Shown piece after piece: positions 10,959 through 20,951 of a DNA stretch of 64,000 nucleotides (position 1 is the stretch's first letter; the number at the start of each line of letters is the position of its first letter). The stretch covers positions 27,184 to 91,183 of the forward strand of contig JAKCPI010005303.1 of assembly GCA_023213315.1 (NCBI GenBank), read 5' to 3'. Below the pieces are notes generated by a model, which saw nothing but the letters and a program-made list of their open reading frames with translations, was not told where the DNA came from and did no database searches. Both the position numbers and the translations under genes were made by a program. Origin of the DNA: Euborellia annulipes. Its lineage: Eukaryota; Arthropoda; Insecta; Dermaptera; Anisolabididae.

Positions 10959-11227
10959 TTTTTTTTTTAATATATGTTCACACTTTTTCTCATTCACACT
11001 CACACTCACACACACATTCACACAGTCTTTTCGGCAACTCAGGCCATATAAGACTTTTTACGATATCCGTTATTAATAAATATACATATATGGGGTCCAG
11101 GCATTCTTATTTAAGCCATTTGGTATCCAATTGGCTTAAATAAAATCATCGGACTGCCTGGGGTCAGAACCCGCGACGTTTGGTATATGAGGTTAGCACG
11201 CTAACCTCTACGCCATGCCCCGAGGGC
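10959..11227 (-). mobile_element. SINE-A, complete copy with target duplication
   Basis: Read on the minus strand: GCCCTCGGGGC start, tRNA-like A box (GTAGAGGTTAGCGTGC) and B box (GGGTTCTGACCCC here; GGGTTCGGACCCC in most copies). The internal hairpin built on AAGCCATTTGG/CCAATTGGCTT follows, then AACGGATATCG, a GTGTGAGTGTGAG tail and poly(A). It is flanked by a perfect 13-bp duplication TTAAAATATCTTT at 10946-10958 and 11228-11240, direct evidence of target-primed retroposition. Confidence 0.9.
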
Positions 11228-11240
11228 TTAAAATATCTTT

Positions 11241-11640
11241 AAAAGCCTTCGGCAGAAACTTTGGATTTTATTTTTAACGTATTCCTCGAAAGTGAATTGT
11301 TAAAATGTAAGTTTTTTGTTTTTTTACCTATTGCAGAGGTGGCTATATAATTCGATATGTGTGCGTTTCGTCGACATTTCCCATAGACAACTTGTTAAAT
11401 TTCAATTTTTTAATGATTAATTACACGATAACCCTGGGTCAGATCTGCTTCAAAATTTTATTTTATACGTATGTGATAGTGATTAATAACATATTAAAAA
11501 ATTAGCTTTTAATCTAATAAAATGCTTTAATATCCGAACAATCTTAAATGATTTAATAATTAATTACACAATTATTGTTCAAAGGACATAAATGAATGAA
11601 TGAAATCTATTCCTATAAATGATCTTTTAACTTGTTATAA
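11241..11640. other. Unassigned AT-rich DNA
   Basis: Nothing recognised. Confidence 0.5.
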
Positions 11641-11641
11641 G

Positions 11642-11918
11642 GCGGAGTCAAAAAAAAATTTGCAAGACATATGCAGCCAAAATTATTTCTTTTATTATGC
11701 CGTTGGCTGACGTTTCGGCCACTGGTCTAGGCCATCTTCAGAGCCGGAGGCGGATTTCAGCGACACACATTCGCATGAACGGAGTGCTCATAGGACAACG
11801 AAAGGACGGCTCTGAAGATGGCATAGACCAGTGGCCGAAACGTCAGCCTGGAACGGCATAATTAAAGAAATAATTTTTGGTGCATATCTTGCAATTTTTT
11901 TTCTTGAGTCCGCCTCAG
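11642..11918. mobile_element. Penelope-like inverted terminal pair
   Basis: Two arms of about 110 bp face each other. The left arm starts GGCGGAGTC and the right ends GAGTCCGCC. Each carries a hammerhead-like core, GAAACGTC with CTGAAGA, at 11709-11741 (-) and 11812-11844 (+). Inverted terminal repeats of this kind are known from Penelope-like elements. Coding sequence is absent, leaving only a 50-bp centre. Confidence 0.5.
11812..11844 (+). ncRNA. Hammerhead-like ribozyme motif
   Basis: Core boxes CTGAAGA and GAAACGTC flank a short stem (GGC...GCC). The ACGT after GAAA is self-complementary, which suits the dimeric hammerheads described in Penelope-like elements. An extra U lies between the first box and the stem, so catalytic activity is uncertain. 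Confidence 0.35.
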
Positions 11919-11939
11919 AAATACTTCCAGCACAAGGAA

Positions 11940-12278
11940 AAATTGGGGGGGAAAAAATTTAGGGCCAAAATTTTGGTTCCGTGAGGAGAGGAAATATTCC
12001 GTGGACGGCACATGAGAAAAAATTTTGGTTCCGCGGGCGGCAAAAATTTTAGAGTCTCTAAAAAAAGGTAAAATATTTTTACGGACTGGAAAAAATTTCC
12101 CCGCAGGGCAGAAAAATTTGGTTCCGCGAAATCAAAATTTTCCGCAAGGCAAAAAAACTTCGGTTCCGCGGAAAAAAAAAATTTTCACAGAAAAATTTTT
12201 GAGATCAGCCCCCCCCCCCCCCCGGAACCTCCCCCTGGAAACTCCCCCCAGGAGCAAATCCTGGTTGCGCCACTGTTG
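11940..12278 (-). mobile_element. hAT-like element, G/C-run type, partial
   Basis: The right end CTGGTTGCGCCACTG is a typical hAT-like terminus (CAGTGGCGCAACCAG reversed). The body is made of short purine blocks with repeated TTTTGGTTCCGCG and a run of C. It resembles the body of the intact element at 23861-24123. The left terminus was not identified. Confidence 0.45.
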
Positions 12279-13018
12279 TGCATGATTAAAATTCAATCGA
12301 GCATCAAGCGGCTTGCACAATTAAAATGCTTGCGCAAAATTCTCCTACAGACGCTACAACTTGCTTGTACAAAAAGATTGCACATGTATGCATGCTTGTC
12401 AAGTTTGGAGTCGCCTTTAGAAAAGAAGTATTGTCTTTGTTAATAGCTAGTGAAAGGAGTATTTTTGTTTTTAGAATTATTAATTATATCATGTGTTTGT
12501 TTTTTCTCTCTTCTTTTATAGAATTTATTTTTTATAAACAAATGAATAAATAATTGAAGAGACACTTTTTAAGAGAGGCGGCGAGCTCTCCATTTGTATC
12601 AAAAGCCCTTTAGTTGAATTATTGATGACCTGCAAGAGAAAGGGAAGGGGGGAAGGGGAGGAAGAAGTGGCACAAAGGCCTTATCATATTAGCAACAGCT
12701 TGCCTCTTCAATATCGTCAACTTCCGTGTCAAAGATTAAATCCATTTTGTCTTAAGCTAATCGCCCTATTTCATTGTTTCATTTTTTTGTTTAAAACATT
12801 TCTATCTATATGTCCTGATAAAGAATTGATTTATATTTATTTATTTTTTTTTTCGTTTGAACACGTGATTAACTTTAAAAATCTAGGCTGTAATTAGGGA
12901 TGCGCAAAATAATCGATTAATCGTTTATTCACCAATTATTTTCTTAATAAATAATCGATTATTTTGGGGAAAAATGCGTTTGGAAAAGATGGAATGAGAC
13001 TCGTTTACTAAAAAAAAA
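12279..13018. other. Unassigned DNA
   Basis: Short open frames of 75-91 codons exist (12326-12553, 12622-12897), but their composition is biased and no domain is recognisable. Near 12900-12965 there is a palindromic AATCGATTAATCG block that may be the end of another MITE. Confidence 0.4.
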
Positions 13019-13233
13019 TCTGGTGTAACTGTAGCATAGCACACAACTTTCTCTTACCTTCGGTAATCGAAAGTTGTGCTCTGTGCTTGTCACACCAGAT
13101 TTTTCGTGTCGACATGTATTTAGTTCCTGACAGTACGGTACATTTGAATTCAGATGTAAAATTTATAAACATGGGAAAATATTTATATTCTGTTACCATA
13201 GCAACCATTTTTCCTACCTTTCGTAAGAAATAC
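13019..13233 (+). mobile_element. HPE, 5' fragment interrupted by SINE-A
   Basis: The 5' hairpin and X-box-like GTTACCATAGCAAC are intact. The element stops at ATACAAGA, next to the SINE-A at 13247. Sequence beyond the SINE is not HPE, so truncation preceded or accompanied the insertion. Confidence 0.8.
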
Positions 13234-13246
13234 AAGACTTTCCCCT

Positions 13247-13518
13247 GCCCCCGGGTGTGGCGTAGTAGGTAGCGTGCCTACCTCCTATACCAAACGTCGC
13301 GGGTTCGGACCCAGGCAGTCCGATGATTTTATTTAAGCCATTTGGATACCAGATGGCTTAAATAGAAATGCCTCAACCCACAATAGATAATATATATTAC
13401 AACGGTTATCGTCATAGTCTTAAATGGCCTAAGTTGCCGAAAAGACAGTGTGAATGTGAGTGTGAGTGTGAATGAGAAAAAAGTGTGAATGTTTTTTTAA
13501 AAAAAAAAAAAAAAAAAA
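13247..13518 (+). mobile_element. SINE-A, complete copy with target duplication
   Basis: The head has A box GTAGTAGGTAGCGTGC and B box GGGTTCGGACCC. The body has an internal hairpin (TTTAAGCCATTTGG with CCAGATGGCTTAAA), a GTGAGTGTGAGTG tail and a long poly(A). It is flanked by a perfect 13-bp duplication AAGACTTTCCCCT (13234-13246 and 13519-13531). Confidence 0.9.
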
Positions 13519-13544
13519 AAGACTTTCCCCTTAATAACTTGATG

Positions 13545-14235
13545 TTTTATGGCTGTGAAGATTTATTCAGGATTCGCAGAGACTTTGCAGCCAGGAGATT
13601 AAATAAAAAAAATCTTTTATTTAATTTTCATTTGCTGACGTTTCGGTTTTATTTTAAGATTTCAAAAAAAAAAAAAAAAATAATAATAGTAATAATAAAT
13701 GTGAGTTCAGTGTATCATTTGAATAAGAGACTTCCGAACAGCAAGTAAAGGATAATATTTTTGTACATATCAAAGTAAAAAGAAATTGTTATTTAATTGC
13801 AATGAGTATTAAAATAATTGATGGAATTGTGGCTGTGAGATGTCAATGGAAATGTTTGCTTATGAAAAAACACATATGACAACTCTATTTTCCCATAAGA
13901 CTCTTTAACAACTGAAGATGGCGTAATAAATTTAGCCGAAACGTTTTGTTAAAAGGAGTCTGTTTTATTAAATAGAGGCTACCTATCTGGCTGCTGTCCT
14001 CCATATCACACTAATTGAATATTAAAATACCTAAGATCGTGTATAATTGACAATATTTGTAAGTGCATCTGATATTTCTTGAATTTGTATACTTATTGTA
14101 ATTTAATATCAATTTTTTTTAATAAATGTTATGATCATAGGCCCTGATGTAGGTCGCGATTGGCGACCAAAACGTCGGCAAATAAAAGATTTTTATTTAA
14201 TCTCCTGGCTGCAAAGCCCCTGCGAATCCTGACTT
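13545..14235. mobile_element. Penelope-like remnant with inverted arms
   Basis: Left arm 13560-13645 and right arm 14150-14235 are inverted copies containing GGATTCGCAGAGACTTTGCA and a GACGTTT core. A hammerhead-like motif lies at 13912-13945 (+): CTGAAGA, GGC/GCC stem, GAAACGTT. Another at 14144-14176 (+) has a 6-bp stem (GGTCGC/GCGACC) but degenerate core boxes (CTGATGT, AAAACGTC). No protein-coding remnant seen. Confidence 0.5.
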
Positions 14236-14590
14236 TTCCCATATTTTTTTTTTTTTTATTTATTTTGCCCGTTTTGGGCTAAAAAGTTTACAAAAGATAT
14301 ACAATGAAAATATAAAAATAAGCCATGCAAATACAATAATAAAAATCATTGTGTGGTTTTATGAAACCACGATGCAAGTGGAAACTTTCTTTTTCGGATC
14401 GGTATGCTTAACTGAAAATTATTCAAATAAGGGGTATTAAAAATCGCGTTTTTAATCTTAACTTAATAATTGGAAAAATGGGAAATCAATAGAGGCATGT
14501 TAAAAACTGAGAACAATATTTATTTAGTAATTGAACATTTGGAATCATTTTAAATTATTTTAAAATTTATATTTTATCAATTTAAAAAAT
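14236..14590. other. Unassigned AT-rich DNA
   Basis: Nothing recognised. Confidence 0.5.
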
Positions 14591-15016
14591 TAGGAACCGA
14601 CCGAATATTCGGTTTCGGTTACGGTTTCGGCCAGTTTCGGCCAAAAATCATGGTTTCGGCCGTAGTTTCGGTTTCGGCCAAAAAGTAGCCGAACCTTTCG
14701 GCCGGCCGAAACCAGAGTCTGAAAAATGGGATGAGACTCGCATGCAAAAAAAAAAAAAAAAAAAAAAAAAAAAGGTCAAATAATTTGTACCCTGAGGGAA
14801 AAAAAATTTTGTCTCCCTAAAAAAAAAGGTAAAATGATTTTCACGGGAGGGAAAAAAATTCAAAAAAAAAAAAAAAAGGTAAAAATGAAAAAAAATTTTT
14901 ATAGGAAATACAAGTTTCGGTTTCGGTTACGGTTTCGGCCGAAACTAAGGTTGAGGCCGAATATTCGGTTTCGGTTTCGGTTTCGGCTGAAAATCTTGTT
15001 TCGGTCGGACCCTATT
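14591..15016 (+). mobile_element. Element C (TTTCGG-rich MITE), complete copy
   Basis: 426 bp. Ends TAGGAACCGACCGAA and TTCGGTCGGACCCTA form imperfect terminal inverted repeats. Both flanks are built of repeated TTTCGG/GGCCGAAA words around an A/G-rich centre. The family recurs at 15819-16040 joined to 17873-18061, and at 49995-50352. Superfamily not assigned; no clean target duplication is visible in this AT-rich site. Confidence 0.7.
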
Positions 15017-15098
15017 AAAAATTGAATAATTAAATCTCACAATTATTTTTTTTATAATTCGGCATATATATGAAATTTCAACTTTCCCTAATTTTCTA
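15017..15098. other. Unassigned AT-rich DNA
   Basis: Nothing recognised. Confidence 0.4.
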
Positions 15099-15163
15099 GT
15101 CACGGCTTGTGACGTCATGGCCTGTAGCGTCACGGCCCATGACGTCACGGCATGTAACGCGAC
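15099..15163. repeat. 15-bp tandem repeat containing CRE-like sites
   Basis: Four consecutive 15-mers of the form GTCACGGCYTGTGAC. The junctions create TGACGTCA, the palindromic CRE/ATF core, twice. Either a degenerate minisatellite or a cluster of binding sites; no nearby gene supports the latter. Confidence 0.55.
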
Positions 15164-15818
15164 ATGCTGATAGAATAGCGAAAAATTTGAGAGGATCAAA
15201 TAAAAGTCTTCACTTTAAAAAAAAAATCTCAATACAATACCAAACCAAAATAAAAGCAATATAAAATATAATATTAACACAAAATATTCCATTTATATTA
15301 TATTACATATAAGAAAGTAAAAAAATAAAACAGCTAAGCTCTTTGAAATGATTTTGTGATGTTATTTAAGTGGCTATAGAAGCGAGATGCTAACTTTGTG
15401 GCAAAACAGCAAGCAAACTGAGTGGCAAAGCAAGTATCCTTGTAAGTTGTGTTTGACACGGCTGCCAAGTGGAGCATTTTACCCCCCCCCCCCCCCCCCC
15501 CCCCCCTCAGAATCCACAATCTGTGTAATGGCATCAAAATTCAAATGGGATGTGTCTGGCTGGCCTGCTTAAGCCCGGCTTAATTAGATGGACTCCCTGA
15601 TTAGTTTTCTTCTATCATATTCAACGAGAGTCGAGAGAGAGTATTCTTAATCTTATTATATGTTTGTTTATTTAAGTGGGGGAGAAGTCATTAATAAAAA
15701 CCAAGGAAATCATTTATCATCACCCCCCCCCCACTCGTAAAATCTGTTATTTTACTAACTAGCATCAAAACAACGAGCTAAAAAAAAAAAAAAAAAAAAT
15801 ATGATGGTGGAAAAAAAG
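15164..15818. other. Unassigned DNA with C25 run
   Basis: Contains 25 consecutive C at 15482-15506, a second C-run near 15723-15732 and A-runs. No gene. Confidence 0.5.
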
Positions 15819-16040
15819 TAGGAACCGACCGAATATTCGGTTTCGGTTACGGGTTTCGGCCAGTTTCGGCCAAAAATCATGGTTTCGGCCGTAGTTTCGG
15901 TTTCGGCCAAAAAGTGGCCGAACCTTTCGGCCGGCCGAAACCAGAGTCGAAAATGGGATGAGACTCGCATCCAAAAAAAAAAAAAAGGTCAAATAATTTG
16001 CACTTGGAGGGAGAAAAAAATTTTAGTATCCCTAAAAAAA
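15819..16040 (+). mobile_element. Element C copy 2, left part
   Basis: Matches the first half of the copy at 14591 and stops in its central A-run, exactly where the part at 17873-18061 resumes. The 1.83 kb between them (two opposed HPE copies plus repeat D) is an insertion into this element. Confidence 0.75.
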
Positions 16041-16043
16041 AAA

Positions 16044-16711
16044 TATGGTGTGACTGGCGCACAGCACACAACTTTCTCTTACCTTCGGTAATCGAAAGTT
16101 GTGTACTGTGCTTGTCACACCAGATTTTTCGTGTCGAAATATATTTAGTTCCCGATAGTACGGTCCATTTGAATTCAGATAAAAATTTATAAGTATGGGA
16201 AAATATTTATATTTTGTTATCATGGCAACCATTTCTCCTATCTTTCCTATGAAACACAAGAGTAAAGTGGTGTTCAGAAGATTTCAATCGCAAAATGAGA
16301 ATATACATTTGAAAGAGCATCTAAAAAATAATTGATTTTTGAATTTTAAAAAAATCGTTGGAGCAAATTTTGAGAAAATCGAAAAAAACTGAAAAAGTAC
16401 ATCAGTAAAGTACTAGTACTCTTTGGCCGATTTTGATTAAAAGCTTATTTTTTCGGTCCCGGGGGTGTTTTACTTAAATATAAAATTTCAACCTCATAGC
16501 TCAATTCCTTCATGCTTTAAATTGAACACACACCCACACACACACCCACACACCCACACACAGACAGACCATGTCGTGAAAACCACTTTTTTGGATTCAG
16601 GGGACCTCAAAACGTGAAGATCCATCAAAATCTCGACATCGAATTTTTGACATGAATCCAATACTTTCTCTCTATATATATATTACATATATACATAGGT
16701 AAGAGAAAGTA
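16044..16711 (+). mobile_element. HPE, full-length copy
   Basis: Complete 668-bp copy inserted in the A-run of element C. The first bases read TATGGTGTGACTGG instead of TCTGGTG. It has the X-box-like GTTATCATGGCAAC, a CA/CCCA tract and an end AGGTAAGAGAAAGTA. Confidence 0.87.
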
Positions 16712-16798
16712 AAAATTAGGTGTTAGCTGTGTCTTCTACACAGCCGGTGGCTTTTTAACGTGACAAAGTCTTTTGCTTGATTTCAAAAAAAAAAAAAA

Positions 16799-16842
16799 TT
16801 TTCTCTTACCTATATTGAAATATAAAGAAAGAAAGTATTGTT
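16799..16842 (-). mobile_element. HPE 3' hairpin fragment
   Basis: TTTTCTCTTACCTATATTG and the opposite arm AGAAAGAAAGTATTG. It is the terminal hairpin of a reverse-strand HPE, directly before the complete copy at 16847. Confidence 0.55.
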
Positions 16843-16846
16843 TTTT

Positions 16847-16992
16847 TACTTTCTCTTACCTATGTATATATGTAATATATATATAGAGAGAAAGTATTGG
16901 ATTCCATGTAAAAAATTCGATGTCGAGATTTTGATGGATCTTCACGTTTTGAGGTCCCCTGAATCCAAAAAAGTGGTTTTCGCGACATGGTC

Positions 16993-17052
<60 letters not shown>

Positions 17053-17560
17053 GGTGGGTGGGTGTGTCTGTGTTCAATTTTAAGCATGAAGGAATTGAGC
17101 TATGAGGCTGAAATTTTATATTTAAGTTAAACACCCCCCGGGACCGGAAAAATAAGCTTTTAATCAAAATCGGCCAAAAAGTACTAGTACTTTACTGATG
17201 TACTTTTTCAGTTTTTTTCGATTTTCTCAAAATTTGCTCCTACGATTTTTTTTAAAATTCAAAAATCAATTATTTTTTAGATGCTCTTTAAAATGTATAT
17301 TCTCATTTTGCAATTGAAATCTTCTGAAGACCACTTTACTCTTGTACTCCATAGAAAAGATAGGAGATATGGTTGCCATGGCAACAAAATATAAATATTT
17401 TGCCATACTTATAAATTTTACAACTTGAAAATCGAATGTACCGTACTGTCGGAAACTAAATACATGTCGACACAAAAAATCTGGTGAGACAAGCACAGTA
17501 CACAACTTTCGATTACCGAAGGTAAGAGAAAGTTGTGTGCTGTGCGCCAGTCATACCAGA
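16847..17560 (-). mobile_element. HPE, full-length reverse copy
   Basis: Complete 714-bp copy. Its (GT)n tract on this strand (about 16996-17045) is the longest in the family. The X-box site at 17372-17385 is a perfect palindrome. The 5' hairpin ends at TCATACCAGA. Facing the copy at 16044, it creates a large inverted pair that could form a cruciform or complicate assembly. Confidence 0.87.
17372..17385. promoter_or_regulatory. Perfect X-box (RFX-type) palindrome inside HPE
   Basis: GTTGCCATGGCAAC is the palindromic X-box recognised by RFX-family factors. Near-identical versions (GTTACCATGGCAAC and one-base variants) lie at the same place in other HPE copies, for example 4992-5005, 30175-30188, 57287-57300 and 62928-62941. 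Binding is inferred from the motif only. Confidence 0.45.
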
Positions 17561-17659
17561 TTTTTTTATTTATTCTATTAGAGGTTTTCTTTCTGCACCA
17601 AATGACATCCCATTTAGTCTGATCTGATTAGCCGTTCAGAATCTACAGGGGTTTAAACT

Positions 17660-17872
17660 TTCAAATTAGAATTTACCGCAGCGCGGTAAAATAAAATGAT
17701 AGGAAAAAAATAAATGGTGAAATCTTTAGCTGAAAACTCAATCTTTCTAACCGTATATTTCTCATAATTATACCTCTTAAGACAGAGGAGTTATTCAAGC
17801 CAATAAACTTTTACGTGCATGCCCCTCTAACATGCCACTATAGACACATGATTTGTAAGACGTTGTCACGTC
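17660..17872 (+). repeat. Dispersed repeat D, copy 2
   Basis: Same block as 4271-4480, with TTTACCGCAGCGCGGTAAA at its start. It ends at GTTGTCACGTC, immediately followed by the resumed element C. Confidence 0.65.
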
Positions 17873-18061
17873 AAAAGGTAAAATGATTTTCACGGGAGGG
17901 AAAAAAAAATTCAAAAAAAAAAAAAAAGTAAAATGAAAAAAAATTTTTATAGGAAATACAAGTTTCGGTTTCGGTTACGGTTTCGGCCGAAACTAAGGTT
18001 GAGGCCGAATATTCGGTTTCGGTTTCGGTTTCGGCTGAAAATCTTGTTTCGGTCGGACCCT
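17873..18061 (+). mobile_element. Element C copy 2, right part
   Basis: Begins in the central A-run (AAAAGGTAAAATGATTTTC) and finishes with TTTCGGTCGGACCCTA. It completes the copy begun at 15819. Confidence 0.75.
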
Positions 18062-18270
18062 AGAAAAAAGTTTTAATTATGAAAGTTAAAAAAAATTAGG
18101 TAACATTAATATTAATAAAAATCATCAACATTTAAATTGGTATTTTATTTTATTATATGATCCGCTCATGTTAAAAAAAAAATATATGCTATTTCGAAAT
18201 TGTCAATTAAAGAGGATGGCACGTTAGAGGTTAGTGATTGAATCAGCCGCTAATGCAAGGGGTAGAGCAG

Positions 18271-18610
18271 CGTTGTCCAAACTGTGAGGCAGTGGCGGAT
18301 CCAGAGGTGTTTCTCGGGGGGAGGGGGGGTAATCTGGAGTGACTGGTCGCTCAGCACACATTTTTTTCTTAATTTCGGTAATTTAAAGGCGCATTCTGTA
18401 CTTGTTTGCCAGAATATAAATACAAATCAAATTTTTAAGTATTAATTTTTAAAATTTTACATTAAAAATAGATTTTTTTTTCGAAAAAAGTATTTTTATC
18501 AAACCCCCCCCCCTTGTATCCGCCCTTGCTGTGAGGAGGCGCGGACTAGTTTATGGGGAGGCGCGATTATTAGCCAGAGTGAGCAATTTTCTAAATGATT
18601 GCTCAAGACA
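18271..18610 (-). mobile_element. hAT-like MITE M, split by element F
   Basis: AGCGTTGTCCAAACTGTGAGG before, and AGGCGCGGACTAGTTTATGG after, the F insertion match the end of M (intact at 27275-27545) in reverse. The far end is truncated in the TGATTGCTCAAG region. Confidence 0.55.
18290..18528 (+). mobile_element. hAT-like MITE F with captured HPE end, 8-bp duplication
   Basis: 239 bp, ends CAGTGGCGGATCCAGAGG and TGTATCCGCCCTTG, flanked by a perfect 8-bp duplication CTGTGAGG (18282-18289, 18529-18536). The interior includes AATCTGGAGTGACTGG, CAGCACACA and TTTCGGTAATTTAAAG, recognisably the 5' hairpin of HPE. F is therefore a chimera of hAT-like ends and HPE sequence. Confidence 0.85.
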
Positions 18611-18619
18611 TAAATAAAA

Positions 18620-18790
18620 TAATCTATATATAATAATAGCGGAGTGTCCGTCTGTCCGTCTGTCACGCTCTGTTTGACCAACTTCCCGTTGGAATTTTGA
18701 AACAAAATTTTGCAGTCTTATAGAGGACGTTATGGAGAGAACTTTTTGAGTTATTAATTCTTAAAGTTACGATTTTGTTTTTAATATTCA
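18620..18790 (-). repeat. Repeat P, partial copy
   Basis: CTGTCCGTCTGTCACGCTCT, ACTTCCCGTTGGAATTTTG and AGTTATTAATTCTTAAAG match family P at 52608 and 58456 in reverse. The 3' tail part is missing. Confidence 0.55.
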
Positions 18791-18965
18791 TGTTTCATTT
18801 CATAGACATTTATTTATAAATTTTTCTTTTTAATTAATGCTTTTTTTTATACTAACTATTCACTTTTATAAAAGTTTTTTTTGTAATATGTATTTTGTAA
18901 GAGGAATTGTAAATAAGTGTGGCCGGAATGACCAAGGTCAAAGGCCGAAAAATAAAAGGAAAAAA

Positions 18966-19122
18966 TCTGGTGGGACTGGCGCACAGCACACAACTTTCTC
19001 TTACCTTCGGTAATCGAAAGTTGTGTACTGTGCTTGTCACACCAGATTTTTTTATGTCGACATGTATTTAGTTTCCGACAGTAGGGTACAATTGAATTCA
19101 AGATGTAAAATTTATAAGTATA
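18966..19122 (+). mobile_element. HPE, 5' fragment
   Basis: Intact 5' hairpin and CGACATGTATTTAG block, cut at ATTTATAAGTAT by a 5'-truncated SINE-A. Confidence 0.75.
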
Positions 19123-19700
19123 TATTTATTTATAACGGATATCGTAAAAAGTCTTATATGGCCTCAGTTGCCGAGAAGACTGTATGAATGTGTGTGTGAG
19201 TGTGAGTGTGAATGAGAAAAAAGTGTGAATGTTTAAAAAAAAAAAAAAAAAAAAAATAATTAAGAATGCCTGGACCCCATATAGTAGGCCTATATTATTA
19301 AATCAATAACGGTTATCGTAAATGTCTTATATGGCCTGAGTTGCCGAAAAGACAGTGTGAATGTGTGTGTGAGTGTGAGTGTGAATGAGAAAAAATAATT
19401 TTAGCCCTCGGGGCTTGGTGTAGAGGTTAGCGTGCTATCTTCGTATACCAAACGTCGCGGGTTCGGACCCCAGGCAGTCCGATGATTTTATTTAAGCCAT
19501 TTGGATACCAAATTTATTTATTCAAATAGGAACATTAGAACAATAGAATGCAAAATACAATAAACACATGAATAAGATATATGTAATTTAAGTGGACCAC
19601 CAATATATGTAAATTAAATAATAACGGGTATCGTAAATGACTTATATGGCCTGAGTTGCCGAAAAGACAGTGTGAATGTGTGTGTGAGTGTTTTTTTATT
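19123..19700 (+). mobile_element. Cluster of three SINE-A pieces
   Basis: First, a 5'-truncated copy (19123-19256) ends in poly(A). Then another 5'-truncated copy (19263-19398) follows. Third, a copy with a full tRNA-like head (19404-19511; A box GTAGAGGTTAGCGTGC, B box GGGTTCGGACCCC) is interrupted by about 100 bp of AT-rich DNA before its tail resumes (19615-19700). Confidence 0.75.
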
Positions 19701-19740
19701 AAAAAAAAAATAATAATAATAATAATTTTCTTCCTATAAT

Positions 19741-19978
19741 AGCACCTTGTTACGCATTAGTGTGTCAAACGCCAGCTACCGAGTTTTGAGAAAATTAACA
19801 TTAAAGTTTTTTGTTTTCATTGGATTATATATAATTTTTTTTTTTTTTTTTGTCAATTGTGCAAGTAACATTTTTTTAGGACATATTTCATAAAATTATA
19901 GCATTTGGAACAATTATCCGTGCTTAAGTCAATTTTTAATTTTTTGGCGCTTGACACACTAATGCATAAGAGGGTCCA
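19741..19978 (+). mobile_element. Element K, copy 1
   Basis: Terminal inverted repeats read ACGCATTAGTGTGTCAA and TTGACACACTAATGC, around a body containing GAGAAAATTAACATTAAAG and TAGGACATATTTCATAAA. A short non-autonomous DNA element; other copies are at 24717, 54021 and 60636. Confidence 0.7.
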
Positions 19979-19989
19979 ATTAAGAAAAG

Positions 19990-20076
19990 GCGAGGGTTCT
20001 CCGCAAAAACTCGAGATTGAATTTTTGCCATGATTCTCTCTCTATATATTAACATATATAGAGGTAAGAGAAACTA
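19990..20076 (+). mobile_element. HPE 3' fragment
   Basis: CTCGAGATTGAATTTTTGCC and the terminal hairpin ending GGTAAGAGAAACTA. Confidence 0.6.
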
Positions 20077-20575
20077 AAAATAAATAAAGTTGCGCAACAA
20101 ATTATTTTTTAAAATTGAGAGAATATTGAAAAGAGAATAATTAATAGCTCTATCAAATAAATAAATAAATACTATACGTTTTTTACTATTATTTATTTGT
20201 CTCTCCCATCCAAGAGAGCATTATTTTTTTTACTTAACAAGTGAAATCATTCTCTCTGGGTCTAGGAAATCATTTTATTTAGACGCTAGATTTGCGATGG
20301 AGATAATAGAATGTTTTTATGTTATTTCCAAGAATAGCTGCCTCTCTCGCCGGCCAGCGACAATGCCTGGAGGGGAGGTGCAGGCGCCACTTCCCCTCCG
20401 CGCGCCGTTTCTTTAGATCCAATTAATAGACGATAGAAAAATTAAAAACATTGCATCTTAAATTGCGTACAACTCGCAAACTACGGCTCCAAATTTAATG
20501 GGATTTTTTTAATAAGCTCAGAATTTCATAGAGAAAATATAGTTGAGAATAAAAATTTTAAAAATTTTCATTTTT
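20077..20575. other. Unassigned DNA with a GC-rich patch
   Basis: A GC-rich patch at 20340-20412 lies before weak similarity to 8320-8400. No gene. Confidence 0.4.
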
Positions 20576-20840
20576 AGTTTCTCTTACCTCTATATATGTT
20601 AATTTTTAGAGAGAAAGTATTGAGATCATGTCAAAAATTTGATGGCGAGATTTTTACGGATATACACGTTTTGAGATCCTCTGAATCCAAAAATGTGGTT
20701 ATCGCGACATGGTCTGTCTTTCTGTGTGTTCAATTTTAAGCATGAAGAAATTAAGCTACGAAGTTGAAATTCTATATTTAAGTTAGACAATCCCCTGGAG
20801 GGTGAAAATAACCTTTTAAACAAAATCGGCCAAATAATAC
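20576..20840 (-). mobile_element. HPE, 3' part, reverse
   Basis: Terminal hairpin, CGCGACATGG block and TTAAGCATGAAG; truncated at AAATCGGCCAAA. It lacks the CA tract. Confidence 0.75.
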
Positions 20841-20951
20841 GCAAGCGTTTTTGCTCGTTCGTTGTAAAGCGTCGCTCCCATCTTCAGGACGAAATAATTT
20901 TCGCAATTGAGATGGAAGACAACAAATATTCAGAAAATGTATGTTGTGCAT
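20841..20951. other. Short unassigned segment
   Basis: CTCCCATCTTCAGGACG resembles half of a Penelope-like hammerhead core on the minus strand (CTGAAGATGGGAG), but GAAAC is missing. Confidence 0.3.

Noticed and set aside
14591..15016. Satellite DNA from TTTCGG words
   Set aside because: Defined inverted ends and several dispersed copies fit a MITE better.
16856..17167. 103-codon frame with His-Thr runs (and similar ones at 2743-3062, 5211-5486, 57506-57784, 62018-62260)
   Set aside because: They are translations of the HPE CA tract and conserved block, present in several frames and disrupted between copies.
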